A stretch of 64,000 nt of DNA from Chlorokybus atmophyticus (Eukaryota > Streptophyta > Chlorokybophyceae > Chlorokybales > Chlorokybaceae), in NCBI GenBank assembly GCA_009103225.1, contig RHPI01003369.1, positions 1,585,869-1,649,868 of the forward strand, written 5' to 3'. This document shows, piece by piece, positions 11,163 through 25,981 of this stretch. The notes under the pieces are model-generated. The model made no database searches. It was not told the DNA's origin and saw only the letters and a list, made by a program, of their open reading frames with translations. Position numbers and translations under genes: made by a program. The first letter of the stretch is position 1; each line of letters begins with the position of its first letter.

Positions 11163-11640
11163 CCTTGTTCGTACCACTGACATAGTACGGCGGCTGCATT
11201 GTACCAGCGTCTCGACTTGCCGGCCGGTACCACCGTCCCGACTTGCCGACCTTTAGGGACCGGCGGTCACTTGTTTATCGTACTTTACACACAATAAGTA
11301 GGTCGCCGCCGCGTTAAGTGCACGAGCGGCGATCGGCCGTCACTTAATAAACGCGGTAAGGTCACCTAATAGGGACTAACGGTGACTGGCTTGCCAAAGT
11401 AGGCAGGCCGTTGCGCATACTTTCGATGGTCAGGGTACGACCGACGGTCGGCCGTCACCGGCATCCGCCATCGATTGTACTTATAGGTCGATCGCTTGAC
11501 GTCGGTATATGTTGCTTGATAGTAACGGCCGTCCTAAAAAGTCCCTTTATGGACCAATCCGTTACGTCAGGTAGGGTTAGGAAGGGTCAGGCACCCCTCA
11601 GTCCCTTGTCTCACCGTGTAAAATTTGCGACGGTGTCGTC

Positions 11641-12064
11641 GTAGTCTAGTTGGTCATAGTCTAGGTTGTAGGTTGTTGCTTGCTAATCCGACAGGCTTGT
11701 CCGCGCAGGCTTAAAATTCGCCGACGAAGTCGCAAATTCCCCTGCTTTGCAACTTTTTGGGTTTTTGCCGCGAACTGCGGCTATTAAACTTTTGGTTCGA
11801 TCACGCCTTAAGATTGATCCCCTCAATACGTAATCTAACCAAAAAATAAGTACAGGATGTGGCCAGTATTAAGTTCAAGAAAAGACGGATATCGAACTTA
11901 ATACACACCTACTACTTAATGGCAGCTAGATACCAAACCAAGTTATCGCTGCAGCAGGAAAAAATGCAAAAATCGAAAAGCTGCTACATATGGATCCCTA
12001 ATTAAGTTATAGCTGGATCTTCATCAAAGTTGAAGGCAAGGCCGAAATGTCGGGGGGCCATTTC
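11641..12064. other. Intergenic DNA
   Basis: No gene or recognised repeat. Confidence 0.5.
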
Positions 12065-12436
12065 AACCGTTGAAGGTCAGCTTGTGCTGATAGGTCAGCA
12101 CACAGTGACAAGGCCTTGGGCCTTGGAAATCCTATGTGATGTCGGGAGAGCAGCAAGTGGTATGAAAGGCTTCGTAGCAACCTTGAGCGGGGAGCCAGGT
12201 TGTAGCTGTTGAAGGGGCTCTCTCCCTGATTCCTTGTGGGGTGTGGGGTGGGATGTGTGTATGTGGGTGTGTTGGGCGTGGGTGTGCCTGTGGCTGGAGT
12301 TGCGTGAAAGGCTGGTGGTCATCCTCTCCTACGCTGCTGCAAATTCCACTGCACCGTGGTGCAAGTGGGACTTCCGATGTAAGTCCTTAATGCTTGTGCA
12401 CAAGTTTGCCAAGCCCCGACCAACAAGTAAGTAGTG
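12065..12436 (+). repeat. R1 repeat copy 3, uninterrupted
   Basis: The longest uninterrupted copy of the module. It starts near GGTCAGCTTGTGCTGATAGG and runs to ACAAGTAAGTAGTGG. It supplies the empty-site sequence for the 830-bp insertion in copy 2. The first half of the gypsy-1 LTR is not found next to it. Confidence 0.85.
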
Positions 12437-12817
12437 GTTGTGTTACAATAAGCAGATACATGCATGCATCACACTTGGTAATTGATTGCATACGGCAATC
12501 ATTGCATATACAGAAATAGCTATCATCTTAAACAATGGTTTTAGACTACCCCGCCGCGACGACAATACCCCCACCCCTAAAACATGCTTCGATTACACCA
12601 CACTTTCTGCAATACGCAACTTGGATGCACAGTGCGAGGTAGCTATGTAAAATATGCATGTTAATGGGTATTTTTCGGGCGTTGGGGCCTTCAATCCGTG
12701 CATGCTCGTTACAATGACAATGCATGCAACGAGCAGGCATTATCATTTAAAAAGTGCACGTATATACGTGTATGCAGTAAATGTTGCAGACATATGCCGC
12801 ATTTGCACTATAAGTTG

Positions 12818-12857
12818 GTTGTGCTACGGGCATAGTTACATATGCCCGAAGCACAAC
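12818..12857. repeat. 17-bp hairpin, one mismatch
   Basis: Arms 12818-12834 and 12841-12857 pair except at one base, around the loop GTTACA. Confidence 0.9.
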
Positions 12858-13608
12858 AATAGTCGACATGTAACAGATATAAGAGCTGCGCGAAGCACAC
12901 TCTATGAAATACAAATGAATGTGTGCACTGCAGCAAGCACACAGCAATAAGCACACCAAACACACTTAATGAGGCGGGGGCCAAAGCAGAGCTATCAAAT
13001 ACGACGGCAACAATTGGACTAGCTATGACACTATGCAAGACACTAGACTAGACCAGATGAGACCTTAAAGCAGGCAAAGGCAAGCAAGGAGCAGGCAGCA
13101 AAGAGGGGTGAAGCACAACCTGCAGAGCGGAGGGGATGTATGAAAAGCAAATATTTTCAAGCTGCGTAATGATCGATACTTGAATATGGACAATGCAATT
13201 TGCAAATGCATGAGTTTTGAGTGTGCTACATCACTATAGTATAGCGATATATATTGGATAATCTCACGAAGTTCATGGCCATGGGACATGATCACACCAA
13301 TGTATATGTGCATATATATGTCGTGCATATTTTGCACACGGCGTACTTTTAGGAGTTAATACGATGTGTAAGATACACATGCAAATGAAACGGAGACATA
13401 AATCATGTAACGATAAATACTCGACTCGCGTTTGCTTACGATCCATCCACATCTGAAACATTGGTTGTGCCAAAAACTTGGGCCACAGCATGCATATGAT
13501 ATGAGGCTGCGACATGCTATGCAGCATTTCTGAACACCATGGAGAATATTACTTGATGTGTGCAAGATTTTGTAGCGAAGCATTTGCGTTGAGCATATGT
13601 AACATGCG

Positions 13609-13632
13609 AGCACGATCAGCGCTGATCGTGCT
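13609..13632. repeat. Perfect 24-bp palindrome
   Basis: AGCACGATCAGC is followed directly by its reverse complement, with no loop. Confidence 0.95.
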
Positions 13633-13945
13633 ATTTGCTTATCAAAATTCTCTTACAGACCTTCAAGAGCGCTGTGAAGTTCAATAAAACACTTTACATT
13701 ATGAAATTCAATTAAACATAAAAGCACGACAACTTTTCTTTAAAACGCTCAGCGTTACGTAAAATAGTTTTTGTGATGGCGTTGCTGCTACCAATAGACA
13801 CACAAGGTTACGGTTATATACCATGTAATTTGTTACCTTGTTGCATAAAGCTAAAAGTCTTACGTACTCCCCTACAAGTTAAACATTACTATTGCCGTAC
13901 GGCAAGTAAAAATCTATTTGTTTGCACATGCCGCATTCTATTAAG

Positions 13946-13978
13946 TTCAAACCTTATCAAGCTTTGATAAGGTTTGAA
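13946..13978. repeat. Perfect 15-bp hairpin
   Basis: TTCAAACCTTATCAA (13946-13960) pairs with 13964-13978 around GCT. It lies 69 bases upstream of the gypsy-2 left LTR. Confidence 0.95.
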
Positions 13979-14047
13979 AGAATGAGAAAGCATTTAGCGA
14001 TTCCTTAACCGTCTTTTTTTTTACATTTTGATATAATTATTAAATGT

Positions 14048-14562
14048 TGTAACATGAGCAATAATAACAGGGGTATTATTGCTACTTAAATGACATACTC
14101 CTTGTAGATAAGTACATGTAAATGCTTATTTATACCTCTTTTCTACGGTTCCTCGCTTATTAAAGCTTATAATATTTTATTATAGCCTTGGTAAGTTTCA
14201 ATGAGTGTAGAATCGCCTATTTAAGCCTATTTCGGGTCGCATATCATATATGCAATCACTATAGCCAGATATCGCGATAGGTACCTTATCATTGGATATT
14301 TGAGCTCATATTGGCTCACACTAGATTTCTAACGGCTATCCTATTTATAGGGGTGATATAGAATTGTGAGTCCGAAATCAAAATACAATTATGTGATACA
14401 TCCTTGATATATAAGGTCTCATCAACTTATGAGACCTCATTCAGTTCTCTGCCATCTGCAGCGTCATGCTGCCTGCGGCGTGACATGCTTGTTATTGGCG
14501 GTGTGGGTATTGGGGTAGAGGATTAAAGGGACGGCGGCCTCATAGTTGCCGTGGTTGTTACA
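14048..14562 (+). repeat. 5' LTR of gypsy-2
   Basis: Aligns end to end with 18370-18889. Compared over 14161-14273 I count 13 differences, 11 of them transitions, and at seven of the sites this copy has T where the other has C. Confidence 0.93.
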
Positions 14563-14999
14563 CATGTGGTATACAAGCGGCGCAGGTTGCAACTCCATCC
14601 ACACCTGTGAAGCGTCCGCCTATTGACAGTAAGCCTTTTGCGTTCATCGCAAAGAAGGCCAAACCACAGCACCCACCTTAAGCTGTTGGTCCCTCTGCTG
14701 CGACAAAACCGCACGTCCGTGTGCGGACTGACATGAGCACACCATCAGTGTTAACCAACACAAATGGTTGTGTTTATTATCAATGTGCCGTTCTGCAAGT
14801 TGGTAGTTGCTATTAGGCAATTACATAAGTTGCAACAACGGCATGCTTCCAGTGCATGTGTCGCTATCCATCGTTATCACGGCCCATGTCACACGATTGC
14901 TAAAAGGGGGAGAATGTTGCAACTCTCACGCAAAGATACAAGAACTTCACCACTCCAGGTGGTCTTTATTAAACCAGCTGCCAATTACGGCACTTAAAT
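14563..14999 (+). pseudogene. Leader and gag remnant of gypsy-2
   Basis: TGGTAT at 14567 is a plausible but poor primer binding site of the initiator-Met type. A short frame reading VKRPPIDSKPFAFIAKKAK (about 14605-14665) may be a gag fragment. About 430 bases is too short for a complete gag, so most of it has been deleted. Confidence 0.4.
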
Positions 15000-15430
15000 G
15001 GAGATTTGAGAGTCAACTTATGAACGTACCCTGTTCAGCATTAATTGATATTAAAGCGAATCATAACTTTATTGACCATGCTTGGGTGAAAGGTAATAAC
15101 ATACCATTCACACCGGCTACGTCTTATGTGCGTGCTGCTGGTTCCACCCTCAATGCACTTGGGGAGTTGAAGGGTCGTTTTGTTATCGCTGGCCATAAAA
15201 CTCGACCAGCTTTCATCGTACTGGATATAAGTATCCCTGGGGTGGATGTTGTATTGGGACAACAGTGGCACACCGAGGCAGGGTTACAACTTAATTCTCA
15301 AGCCAACACGTGCACACTTTGTAAAGGACAACAAAAGGTGACTTTGAAAGCACATTCTGTGGCACGTGTTGAACGCAATAACGATCCGCTCCTCTCTGCT
15401 ATGCAACTGAAACGTTGTATGCGCAACTGA
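15000..15430 (+). pseudogene. Gypsy-2 protease remnant
   Basis: The frame contains ALIDIKANHNFIDHAWV where active gypsy proteases have ALIDTGA, so the catalytic T-G pair is replaced by I-K. It then has the PGVDVVLGQQWH block and the CTLCKGQQKVTL tail shared with gypsy-1. Confidence 0.8.
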
Positions 15431-15494
15431 GGAAGTGTATTTGATGCACTTACAACAGATAAAAAACACCTGCAAATCAGAGTATTACTGATCC

Positions 15495-16245
15495 TGTTGT
15501 GCACTCACTTACGGAACAATACATGGATGTGTTTCAGGCTGAGCTCTCAGAGCTACCTCCTGACCGAAACACTCACTATACTATTCCATTGGAAGAGGGG
15601 GCAAAGCCACCATGGCAACCTTTCTATAGGTTAAGCCCTTCAGAAAACGCGGAAATGGAAAAACAGCTTAAATAGCTATTAGACAAAGGTTTAATAGTAA
15701 AGAGCATATCTCCTTTTGGTACACCAATATTGTTTGTGCATAAAAAGAACGGCAAACTACGCATGTGTATAGATTACCGTGCGTTGAACAAGGTAACTGT
15801 GCAAAATAGATACCCTTCGCCACATAGATGGTTTGTTTGGTAAGTTATTAGATGCAGCAATGTTTAGCACACTGGATCTGATTGGTGGGTATCATTGAAT
15901 TAAAATTCAACTAGCAGATGTACAGATATCAGCATTCCGCACCCCAATTGGCCACTTTATATACAAAGTATTGCCTTTCGGGTTAACAAATGCTCCTGCT
16001 ACATTTCAATCACAAATGAATGCACTCTTCTCTGATGAATTGTACAAGTTTGTGCTTGTGTACCTGGATGATATTATTGTGTTCAGCAAAACCCGGGAAG
16101 ACCACCACAAACATGTGGAAATGATTCTGTCCAAGCTGCGCGAACATGTTATTGGCAAAGAAGGATTGAAACTTAATCCTCAAAAGGTATCTGCGGTGAA
16201 GGATTGGCCATCACCCAAGGATGTGCATCAATTACGTGTTTTCTA
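15495..16245 (+). pseudogene. Gypsy-2 reverse transcriptase with stops
   Basis: Fragments read in order: LPPDRNTHYTIPLEEGAKPP, YRLSPSENAEMEKQLK, then TAG, then [24 protein letters not shown], and after a frame disturbance near 15830 the blocks MPFGLTNAPATFQ and LVYLDDIIVFS with the intact YLDD. A conserved lead-in to the connection domain follows (LNPQKVSAVKDWPSP). Confidence 0.88.
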
Positions 16246-16790
16246 GGGTTAGCTAATTACTTTCGCAAGTTCATGCGCGTATACTCAAGCATAGCAAATC
16301 CTTTGACATCTTTGTTGCAAAAAGATGTCAAGTTTTTGTGGATAGAGGCACACGAGGTTGCTTTGACATGCATCAAAGATGCGTTGACCCAAGCATCTGT
16401 GTTGGCTTTTTAAAACCACACAAATCCTTTTGTGGTTATCCGTGATGCTTCAACCATTGGGTGTGGGGCAGTCCTTTTGCCGGATGATAGACCATGTGCG
16501 TATGAAAGCTGAAAGTTTATTTCTGCTGAGCGCAACTACACGACCACTGAGCAAGAGCTACTCGGGGTTGTGCATGCATTGCGCACGTGGCGTTGCTATT
16601 TGGAAGGGGTGGAGTGTTCAATGATTACTGATCATAACCCATTGACCTTTTTCTAAACGCAACAAAACCTGTCGAGACGGCAAGCTAGGTGGAATGAGTT
16701 CATTTCTCAATTCACTTTCACTTGGCAATACCATCCGGGTCGCACCGATGTGGCAAATCCACTAACTCGCAGCCCTGCTCTTTTGGCACT
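16246..16790 (+). pseudogene. Gypsy-2 RNase H remnant
   Basis: It reads ANYFRKFM, then VIRDASTIGCGAVLLPDD, NYTTTEQELLGVVHALRTW, a DHNPLTFF block and YHPGRTDVANPL. Stops and a frame change near 16400-16440 and 16655 break it. The DAS, E and D acidic positions are visible. Confidence 0.85.
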
Positions 16791-16839
16791 TACACGTTCT
16801 CGCAGTACGCGTGACTCGCCACAACCTGAGGGCCCTTTT

Positions 16840-17650
16840 GTTAAGGACGTCTCTGGTTATGCTATGGATAATTGGTTTGTTAGTCAACCCAACTTACAAC
16901 AGCTCATTGCTGTTGGCGATCTGTGGTATAAAGGAGAGCAGTTCGTAATTCCCAACTCGGGCAACTTGCGCATGCAGTGCTTGCAATGAGTGCACGACCC
17001 ACCGTATGCTAGGCATTTCGGTAAACATAAAACACTCAAATCTGCGCAACCGCTATATTGGTGGCCGTTAATGTCTGCTGATGTGGATTAATATGTTCGC
17101 ACTTGTGATGTGTATCAGCGTAATAAGCCAATACGACAAAAACAGGCGGGATTGCTTAAGCCGTTGGCGACTTCAGAACACAAATGGGATATCGTCAGCA
17201 TGGATTTAATCACTGGACTACCTGAAACAACAGCAAAGTATACTGCTATTGTGGTTTTTGTCGATCGTTAAACAAAAATGGTGCACTTTGCCCCGTGTTG
17301 CACGACAATTAGTGCTCGGGACTTGGCACATTTGTTTGTGTCGACAATCTTCAGGGCACACGGTGTACCTCGTGAGCTCATTACGGATCGAGATCCTCGC
17401 TTTATTTCCAAATTTTGGATGGTGGTCTATAGATTGGGGGTTAAACAAAGCATGTCAACTGCTTTCCACCCGCAAACAGATGATCAAACAGAGTGAGTAA
17501 ATTGTATATTAGAAGAAATGCTTCGCCACTATGTGGCTCCCGATCAAACTAATTGGGACAGGTACTTGCCAATGGTAAAGTTTGCTGTGAACAATGCATG
17601 GCAGGAGAGTGTTAAGGAAACCCCTTTTTTCTTGAATTGTAGGGAACACA
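16840..17650 (+). pseudogene. Gypsy-2 integrase with stops
   Basis: The zinc-binding region is present but its second half reads CDVYQ instead of CxxC. The catalytic core shows the three acidic positions: SMDLITGLP, ELITDRDPRF and HPQTDDQTE. A TGA directly follows the last, where R (CGA) is usual, and a TAA lies in the VFVDR-TKM block. The reading then continues through NWDRYLPMVKFAVNNAW. Confidence 0.88.
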
Positions 17651-17659
17651 CCCGCTTTA

Positions 17660-18020
17660 TTGCGCGTACCTCGCAATGATCCTTGTGTGCCAGCGGCAAA
17701 GGAGTTTGCCACTGTTATGCAAGAACATTTTTGTCGAGCCAAGCTATGTTTGCCACAAGCACATGACAGGCAAAAAGCTTTTGCTGATAAGCATCGAAAA
17801 ATGGCCACTTTCAATGTCGGCAATAAACTTTTGCTTACTACAAACATAACCTTTAAAAGTACAAGGGCGCGCAAGTTGTTGCCCCGATAGTTAAGACCGT
17901 TTCCTATTATCGATAGAGTTGGTACGCATGCTTACCGACTGCAATTGCCCCCGAGCATGCGTGTGCACAACGTGTTCCATGTGAACTTATTGAAACCCTA
18001 CCGCTCTGACGGTAGAACAT
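17660..18020 (+). pseudogene. Gypsy-2 integrase C-terminal (GPY/F-like) region
   Basis: The frames include DRQKAFADKHR, FNVGNKLLLTT and, after a TAG at 17888, PFPIIDRVGTHAYRLQLP and HNVFHVNLLKPYR. This is the typical tail of chromoviral integrases that leads into the chromodomain. Confidence 0.8.
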
Positions 18021-18059
18021 AGCCTCCACCACTTCAGGTGGACAGCGAGCTCGCAAGCA

Positions 18060-18175
18060 AAAGAAGCGTGGACGCGCGACCCGCTATTTAGTTAAATCAA
18101 AAGGGTATGGCCCGGAGTATAGCAGTGGGGAGCCGGACAGGCACATCTCTCACACTGCCGTGAGTTGCTTCGAGC
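18060..18175 (+). pseudogene. Degenerate chromodomain of gypsy-2
   Basis: The reading YLVKSKGYGPEYSSGEPDRH matches the chromodomain pattern YLVKWKGY...W-EP, and is followed by a hydrophobic helix-like end. Both conserved tryptophans are changed (W to S and W to G), which should destroy the methyl-lysine cage. It identifies the element as a chromovirus. Confidence 0.8.
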
Positions 18176-18357
18176 TTACTAGGATGTACATCCCACCCCG
18201 TGAACTGTGGGCTTGGTATTTGACAGCCTGTATATGACAGTCTGAGACTGGCAATGCAGTTTTATTACCACCCTATCATTTCCTGCTATCTCACTGGTGT
18301 CGCTGACTCGGGACTAAGCCTGATCAACTTGAGTTCAACGAGGAAGTTGAAAACCTA

Positions 18358-18369
18358 AGTCGGGGGGAA
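18358..18369 (+). promoter_or_regulatory. Polypurine tract of gypsy-2
   Basis: The G-run AGTCGGGGGGAA lies immediately before the 3' LTR start TGTAAC, as expected for the plus-strand primer. Confidence 0.8.
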
Positions 18370-18889
18370 TGTAACGGGAGCAATAATGATAGGGGTATTA
18401 TTGCTACGTAAATGACATATTCTGTGTAGATAAGTACATGTAATGTAAAATGCTTATTGATACCTCGTTTTTACGGTTCCTCGCTTATCAAAGCTTATAA
18501 TATTCTAGTACAGCCTTGGTAAGTCCCAATAGGTGTAGAACCGCCTATTCAAGCCTATTTAGGGTCGCATATCATATATGCGATCATTATAGCCAGATAT
18601 TGCAATAAGTACTTATTGTTGGATATCTGAGCTCATACTAGCTCACGCTAGATTTCAAACGGCTACCCTATATATAGGGGTAATATCTAATTATAAGTCC
18701 CAAAGCAAGACACATATATGTGATACATCCTTGATATATAAGGTCTCATCTACTAATGAGACCTCATTCACTTTTCTACCATCTGCAGCGTCATGCTGCA
18801 GGCGGCGTGACAGGCTTGTCATCGGCGGTAAGGGTAGTTGGGTAGAGGATTGAAGGGACGGCGGCCTTAAAGGCGCCGTGGTTGTTACA
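18370..18889 (+). repeat. 3' LTR of gypsy-2
   Basis: Ends TGTTACA and is followed by the AATGT duplication. See the 5' LTR for the comparison. Confidence 0.93.
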
Positions 18890-19384
18890 AATGTTCTCCA
18901 CAACAAAGTCTATGTTTATAACACTTGCCGTCGGTCAGCTCAAGATTAAGTTTACTCCTCTTTAAAACAATTTTTAAATGTACAAGGAGTGAAAATTCTC
19001 ATTACTATTACATTTTCGTAACTGTGACGGCGTCTTAACCACTAGGCTATGGCAGCAAAAGTCGCTGCCATTATGGTCACCACGAGTCCTTATGAGTCAT
19101 AGGGAGAGCTACCTGTCTTGTATACGTTACAGTACACACGCGCTGAGGCGCTTAAGATTACATAAAGTGTCAACACCCGATTATGTTTTGTATACTGGAT
19201 TACAACAAGCAAATTACATGATTAAGTGATGCCTGTTTAATTTGATGTTTGCAAATACATGTATGCATGCCATTGATTATCATTTCATTTGTTATCTCAT
19301 GAAATATTATGCAGATTAACTATCCAAAGCAACTTGCAAGTAATAATACATTGGCTTAATAGAGTATTATACACACGCGCATAC

Positions 19385-19435
<51 letters not shown>

Positions 19436-19823
19436 TACACATGGTTTAACTGCCGTCCTTAATTCTTGAAAGGAGCACATTGCTAGGCTAAATCATGCTC
19501 TCTTCTCGAATTACATATTATGTGCAGAAATAAGTTATAATTGAGTTACGGTTGTGTTACTTATTTTAAGTTATAGATTTTACTTTATATATTGTTATGA
19601 CGCAACACAATACATAATTAAACATGGTTAATCAGCGTAATTGTGATCAAACACAATGCCCCTTTTTTTTATGCTAATAAAGCCCCCCTAAATACATTTA
19701 CCCTATAATTGTTGAGGGGCACAACTACTTAAAAACGGCCAATAAAGAACATGTACATACGATACTTTAAGGCAATTTGTAATGGACGTACTTGCAAGCA
19801 CGAATGATATACATATACAATAT

Positions 19824-19860
<37 letters not shown>

Positions 19861-20789
19861 CTTATATATCTTTTTATACATGTGAAACATTAACCGTTGC
19901 CTTGCGGGATAATGTTACAATAAGTATGAGCCAGCAACCAATTCATTTACTTGATGAAGGAATGAAGTCAAAGGTTGAGTTGTTACTATAATTGAGTAGT
20001 TATGTTATGTTTGAATGTGCCCGGTTTGTACACGCCCAATGCCTTGAGGTTGGTAACACTGTAATCTATAATTTGCACCGTGTTATGTTCGTTAATCTCG
20101 ACACCATTGAGATGGCGTTTGGCATGACTCATGCAGTTAACAAACCCACTGTGCAGTTAACGTACCCACTATAGGGCACAAGATGGGTGTGAAGCCGTTG
20201 AACATGTCAACACGGTGTTGACAACACCCATGGAGTTCTGGCGTCTTGTACGCTGCGTGCAGGCTGAAAAAGTTGGTACAACTACGGTACGGCCACAGGT
20301 TGATGTGCGCGGCTGAGTGCGCACTGAGTGCCACAATGTGTGGCGGTATCTGAGGCAAGATACCAGACTGATGCATGCGTGCATGATTGGCTCCTGCCAC
20401 AACTGCGCACAATAATTGCCGTATTATTGCACACCTAATGACTAATGATTATCCCGCGCGTTCAAAAAGGACTGTCTGGACCGTTTTGCGACGGATTCGG
20501 CGGCTCGTCGGACATCCCACCTGACAGCTCCACGATTTCTGGTCGGACATGGCAACACGACACCAACGGCCGTGAATTACACTGCACTCCATGCCCAACC
20601 GGCCGGCCAGAATCCACGAACCGCGATGTCAGTTGATCGAGTCAGCGTGCATCGGACGGCAGCGGTCGCAGTCCCCATAACGCCAACGCACCGATACGCC
20701 CCGACCCTCCACCATAGCTTGCAGGACGGGTTTACCGGTTGTGGGCTTTTGGTGTTCTGAAACCCTTGCGACAAATTGAGCTAAAGCAC
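18890..20789. other. Intergenic DNA with AT microsatellites
   Basis: Contains a (TA)n tract at about 19391-19436 and a (CA)n(TA)n tract at 19821-19860. A minus-strand TAGCCTAGTGG near 19050 resembles a tRNA A box, but no B box follows. From 20445 the base composition shifts toward GC. Confidence 0.55.
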
Positions 20790-22013
20790 AGGGTAACGTA
20801 ACGCTACGTAACCCACACACAGAAAGCCAGGTGCGAAAAACGACGGCCTCCTTGTGAGCATAGCTGGCGTTGCCTTTGTCGAAGCTGCGGAGGATAACAG
20901 CGCGCTGAGTAGTACTAGGGAGGGAGCCAAATTTGCTTGCTGGCGGGCTGGCGCTGAAGGGGTAAAAGCGTTGTCCAGTCGTGCTGCATGCCCGTCCGGG
21001 GATGGTGTGGCGCAGGCGGCTAAGTACGGCGGTTGAACAACAGGCAGCGGCGCACAGCAGACAAGTACTAGGAGGAGGAGGCAAAGGATAAAGCTCAGCA
21101 AGGAGGAGGAGACGCAGGCATGCCTCGGGGAAGGCGAGCCTGCGGCTGCCCCACCCGAAAATGTGAGTAGTGCTTGCTGAGCTACTCTTACCAGACCAGT
21201 GTCACACAACCTAGGTGTGGGCCAGTTCCTGTACACGTGCGTGCGTGAGACAAGCGTACATGTCGCCAACCAGGGCGACAGCATGCCTATGGTTGACATT
21301 GTTCCAAGAACACTTGTCGATAACAGTATACAGGAGTCTGTGCTCAGTACACGGCATGCATGCACCAAGTTTACGTGTCACTGTGGTCAGATAACCCCGG
21401 CACGAGGTCTAGCCTCATACTTCGGCAAGGCTGTGTAGCGTGTGTTAACCGCACTTGCGTAAATTCAGGTCACTGTCAGAGCACTAGTGGGAACGCATCA
21501 GCAGGCGCACCAGCACAGGCTCAAGTGCCGTCAAAGTCGAGGGAGGACCAACTCACAGGCAAACCCTTTCTTTTCTTATCACAGTGAGATAGGTCTCAAT
21601 GTCATTCGTGCCGTCCATGCTGACCCTTTCCTTCCTTTTGCAATTCTCAGCTGCACGCTTACAATCCGACAGACAATACGAAGCTGAACTCCGGCAGACC
21701 GATCGTCTCATGCACGCCAATCCTTCCTTGGGAACATACTTGGCGGTACAATTGCAATATTATCACCCACATGCATGCAGGACAGGGTTGACTCAGGCAA
21801 GCAATGTGCACTTTGCAGCCTGCGTACCGATGCGGTGACAGCTACACGAGTAATTTTTATCAAGCTGCCACAGCTGCCTCCTACCCATATTCAAGCACAG
21901 TTGCGCAAAGCCCTTTCACGCAGGTACAGCAGCTGGATGCTTCGGGTCAGGAAAGCTGCATTATGCGCATGGATGGCAGAGTGAAGCCCTCCCTTACTTC
22001 AACTTGTATGTAG

Positions 22014-22299
22014 GGACAGCTGGAGGTCCTGCATGCCCAAATTCATGCACTAAGATACATCGCCACAGGCCAGAGGGTGTCCATGCAGCTACCGCAGGCG
22101 TTACCAATCCATCCATCAGACGTAAGAGGAGAAGGAGGAGCAGGACGGTCAGGCCCAGGACCATCCAGCAGCCAGGCGCCTTCAGCCAGTGTGTTGCACG
22201 ACACATTGAACGCAGGAAGTGAGCGAGTATGCCCTACGCGTGTGCGTACATTTGCACACATTGCCGAGGGCACACCTGACCTGCTGTTCCTGAAGCTCT
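22014..22299 (+). pseudogene. QLQ-like exon, locus A copy
   Basis: It is bounded by TGTAG acceptor and CT/GTAAGT donor signals and is fully open. It starts QLEVLHAQIHALRYIATGQ, which follows the QLQ pattern (QL..L.AQI.A.RY...GQ.V...L) used for protein contacts in SWI/SNF ATPases and plant growth-regulating factors. A Gly/Ser/Pro linker and a tail SERVCPTRVRTFAHIAEGTP follow. This is the best preserved of five copies in the window, the other four being in locus B. Whether it is translated is unknown. Confidence 0.5.
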
Positions 22300-22599
22300 G
22301 TAAGTGACGTTAGTATTTGCATGTGCGTAGGTGAGCTAAGTTTGGGTCCACCGAGCACCGTTCAAGCAGTCTCCAGTGCGCAGATAACAAACCCCTCCTC
22401 GCCACGTTACATGCGGCAGCCGCCACAACCTCCAGGAAGGCCTGCGTCTACTAGTTACGCTGCAGAAGCAAATCCTGCGGTGCCGCTGCAATCCATGCTC
22501 GCGGGAAGCGCGTCATCTAGTCCCGCTGGACCCACGACATCCGCACCGGCTTGGCAGCTTCCACAACAACCGCCAATCAACTGGTCGCAGGTAACAGAG

Positions 22600-25804
<3,205 letters not shown>

Positions 25805-25840
25805 NCCATCTCCCCCTAGTACTGACTGGCTGTTTCACAG

Positions 25841-25981
25841 AGACCTGAGATGGCATGGCTGTGGGCAACGCTGGCAAGGCTGGAGGCAAGCCATGCAGCG
25901 CAGGTAAGCGCGACACAGGCGCTTGCGGCTGAGGTGCGCCTATTAAAAGAGAGAGTGTACGGGAACGATCCGCCACCTTGA
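25841..25981 (+). pseudogene. Coiled-coil exon, locus A
   Basis: Follows a TTTCACAG acceptor. It encodes a predicted helix, MAWLWATLARLEASHAAQVS and on through LAAEVRLLKERV, ending PPP-TGA. The paralogous exon in locus B (34558-34826) passes the same point with PPPSAIRRES, so the stop here looks derived. Confidence 0.5.

Larger units (their letters stand above)
10200..11640. repeat. Palindrome- and motif-rich GC block
   Basis: The block is unlike its AT-rich surroundings. It holds repeated CGGCCG(T) words (near 10229, 10314, 10340, 11334, 11452, 11526), clustered GGTACC palindromes (10430-10545, including the perfect 18-mer AGGTACCTTAAGGTACCT at 10483), a degenerate (CTA)n tract at 10650-10740, and short GGCCTG tandem repeats at 10815-10860. 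The structure suggests a non-coding mobile element, but I see no clear terminal repeats or target-site duplication. Confidence 0.5.
12437..14047. other. AT-rich intergenic DNA with hairpins
   Basis: No gene supported. It contains the three hairpins listed separately. Short frames on both strands have no recognisable domains. Confidence 0.55.
14048..18889 (+). mobile_element. Gypsy-2: full-length Ty3/gypsy chromovirus, inactive
   Basis: Two LTRs of about 515-520 bp start TGTAAC and end TGTTACA. They bound a single pol-like body in the order protease, RT, RNase H, integrase and chromodomain. The flanks AATGT (14043-14047) and AATGT (18890-18894) form a 5-bp target-site duplication, so the element is structurally complete and inserted as a unit. 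Internal stops and frameshifts throughout pol, a lost protease active site and LTR divergence of roughly 11 percent in the stretch I compared show it is old and dead. Most of gag is missing. It is unrelated in LTR sequence to gypsy-1, though the pol proteins resemble each other. Confidence 0.93.

Noticed and set aside
10240-11600. CRISPR array or satellite repeat
   Set aside because: Repeated words occur but not at regular spacing and without constant direct repeats and unique spacers. The genome is eukaryotic.
18980-19090. tRNA gene or SINE on the minus strand
   Set aside because: TAGCCTAGTGG resembles an A box, but no B box or cloverleaf pairing follows within the usual distance.
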